DNA from: a virus
IMG/VR virus record: IMGVR_UViG_3300042868_010004
Location: 1 to 64,000 of that record
Length of the DNA stretch: 64,000 nt
Strand: one strand, 5' to 3'
A program made the translations under genes and the position numbers. The notes beneath the pieces were generated by a model. It saw only the letters and a list, made by a program, of their open reading frames with translations. It had not been told where the DNA came from and did not search any database. How positions within the stretch are numbered: position 1 is the first letter of the stretch; every line of letters starts with the position of its first letter. This document shows, one piece after another, positions 63,897 to 64,000 of the stretch.

Positions 63897-64000
63897 TGAA
63901 AGAAACTTTTAATCATAAGGCAACCTCTTCTTTCTATCTCTGGTTTGATAATTATCTACTAGACAAAGGAGAAGCCTTTATAAATGAAACCGGTATTTTC
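63897..64000 (+). CDS. Partial gene at right edge, probably tail module
   Basis: ATG 63897 immediately after the preceding TAA; 34 codons are visible and the frame is open to the edge. Sequence: KETFNHKATSSFYLWFDNYL. Too short to assign; its place suggests neck or tail. Confidence 0.6.

Noticed and set aside
1-64000. Integrase, excisionase or attachment sites
   Set aside because: No tyrosine or serine recombinase was recognised in any frame, so temperate integration cannot be claimed from this window.

Overview
The window is one continuous piece of a large tailed double-stranded DNA phage (Caudoviricetes, myovirus-like head and packaging module) or a prophage/MAG fragment of one. Both ends cut through genes. 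No ribosomal, central metabolic or integrase genes were seen. The host cannot be fixed from the sequence. A lipoprotein with an SHD1-like domain (15363-15977), a domain type common in Verrucomicrobia and Planctomycetes, hints at a PVC-group host.

Region 1 (1-35 kb, all + strand) is a dense run of about 95 mostly very small genes. Many have ATGA overlaps. They are fired by about 26 copies of one promoter type: TTGAC-like -35 box, 16-17 bp spacer, degenerate -10. At seven of these on the + strand (and one on the - strand at 41.4 kb) the -10 box ends 6-7 nt before an ATG, which predicts leaderless mRNAs. Recognisable products are an rIIA/rIIB-like pair, YopX-like, GNAT, two HNH-type proteins, a C39-like cysteine peptidase, a cytidine/dCMP-type deaminase, an AraC-type HTH protein, a RadC/JAB metalloprotein, several zinc-ribbon proteins, and three clear tRNAs (Arg-CCG, Gly-TCC, Met-CAT) plus one aberrant tRNA-like sequence. 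At least five small genes here are broken by frameshifts or in-frame stops.

Region 2 (35.07-38.22 kb) is gene-poor. It holds iteron-like AACGAAAG copies, an 18-bp motif ending TACGTATG in four places (one inverted), two possible tiny ORFs, and one GC-rich gene (37138-37677) unlike its neighbours. It separates the early block from the rest and is a candidate for an origin or control region.

Region 3 (38.2-45.5 kb, mainly - strand) encodes an ECF-like sigma factor, a lysozyme-like muralytic protein next to small membrane proteins, Hsp20, a ClpP-like protease, a PhoH-like ATPase and a GIY-YIG/AP2 homing endonuclease. Two + strand paralogues (39354-39800 and 42330-42791) are interspersed.

Region 4 (45.7-64 kb, + strand) is the late module: tail-fibre-like protein, tail-assembly-chaperone-like protein, a coiled-coil membrane lipoprotein, a zinc-finger-containing late sigma-like factor, a possible small terminase, a LAGLIDADG endonuclease, an ERCC4-type nuclease, large terminase, portal, a protease-scaffold fusion, a decoration-like protein, major capsid protein, a second LAGLIDADG endonuclease and neck/head-completion proteins. 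Strong intrinsic terminators follow several units. Inferred order of events: host-type promoters drive the left block early, and the phage sigma-like factors then turn on the late block.
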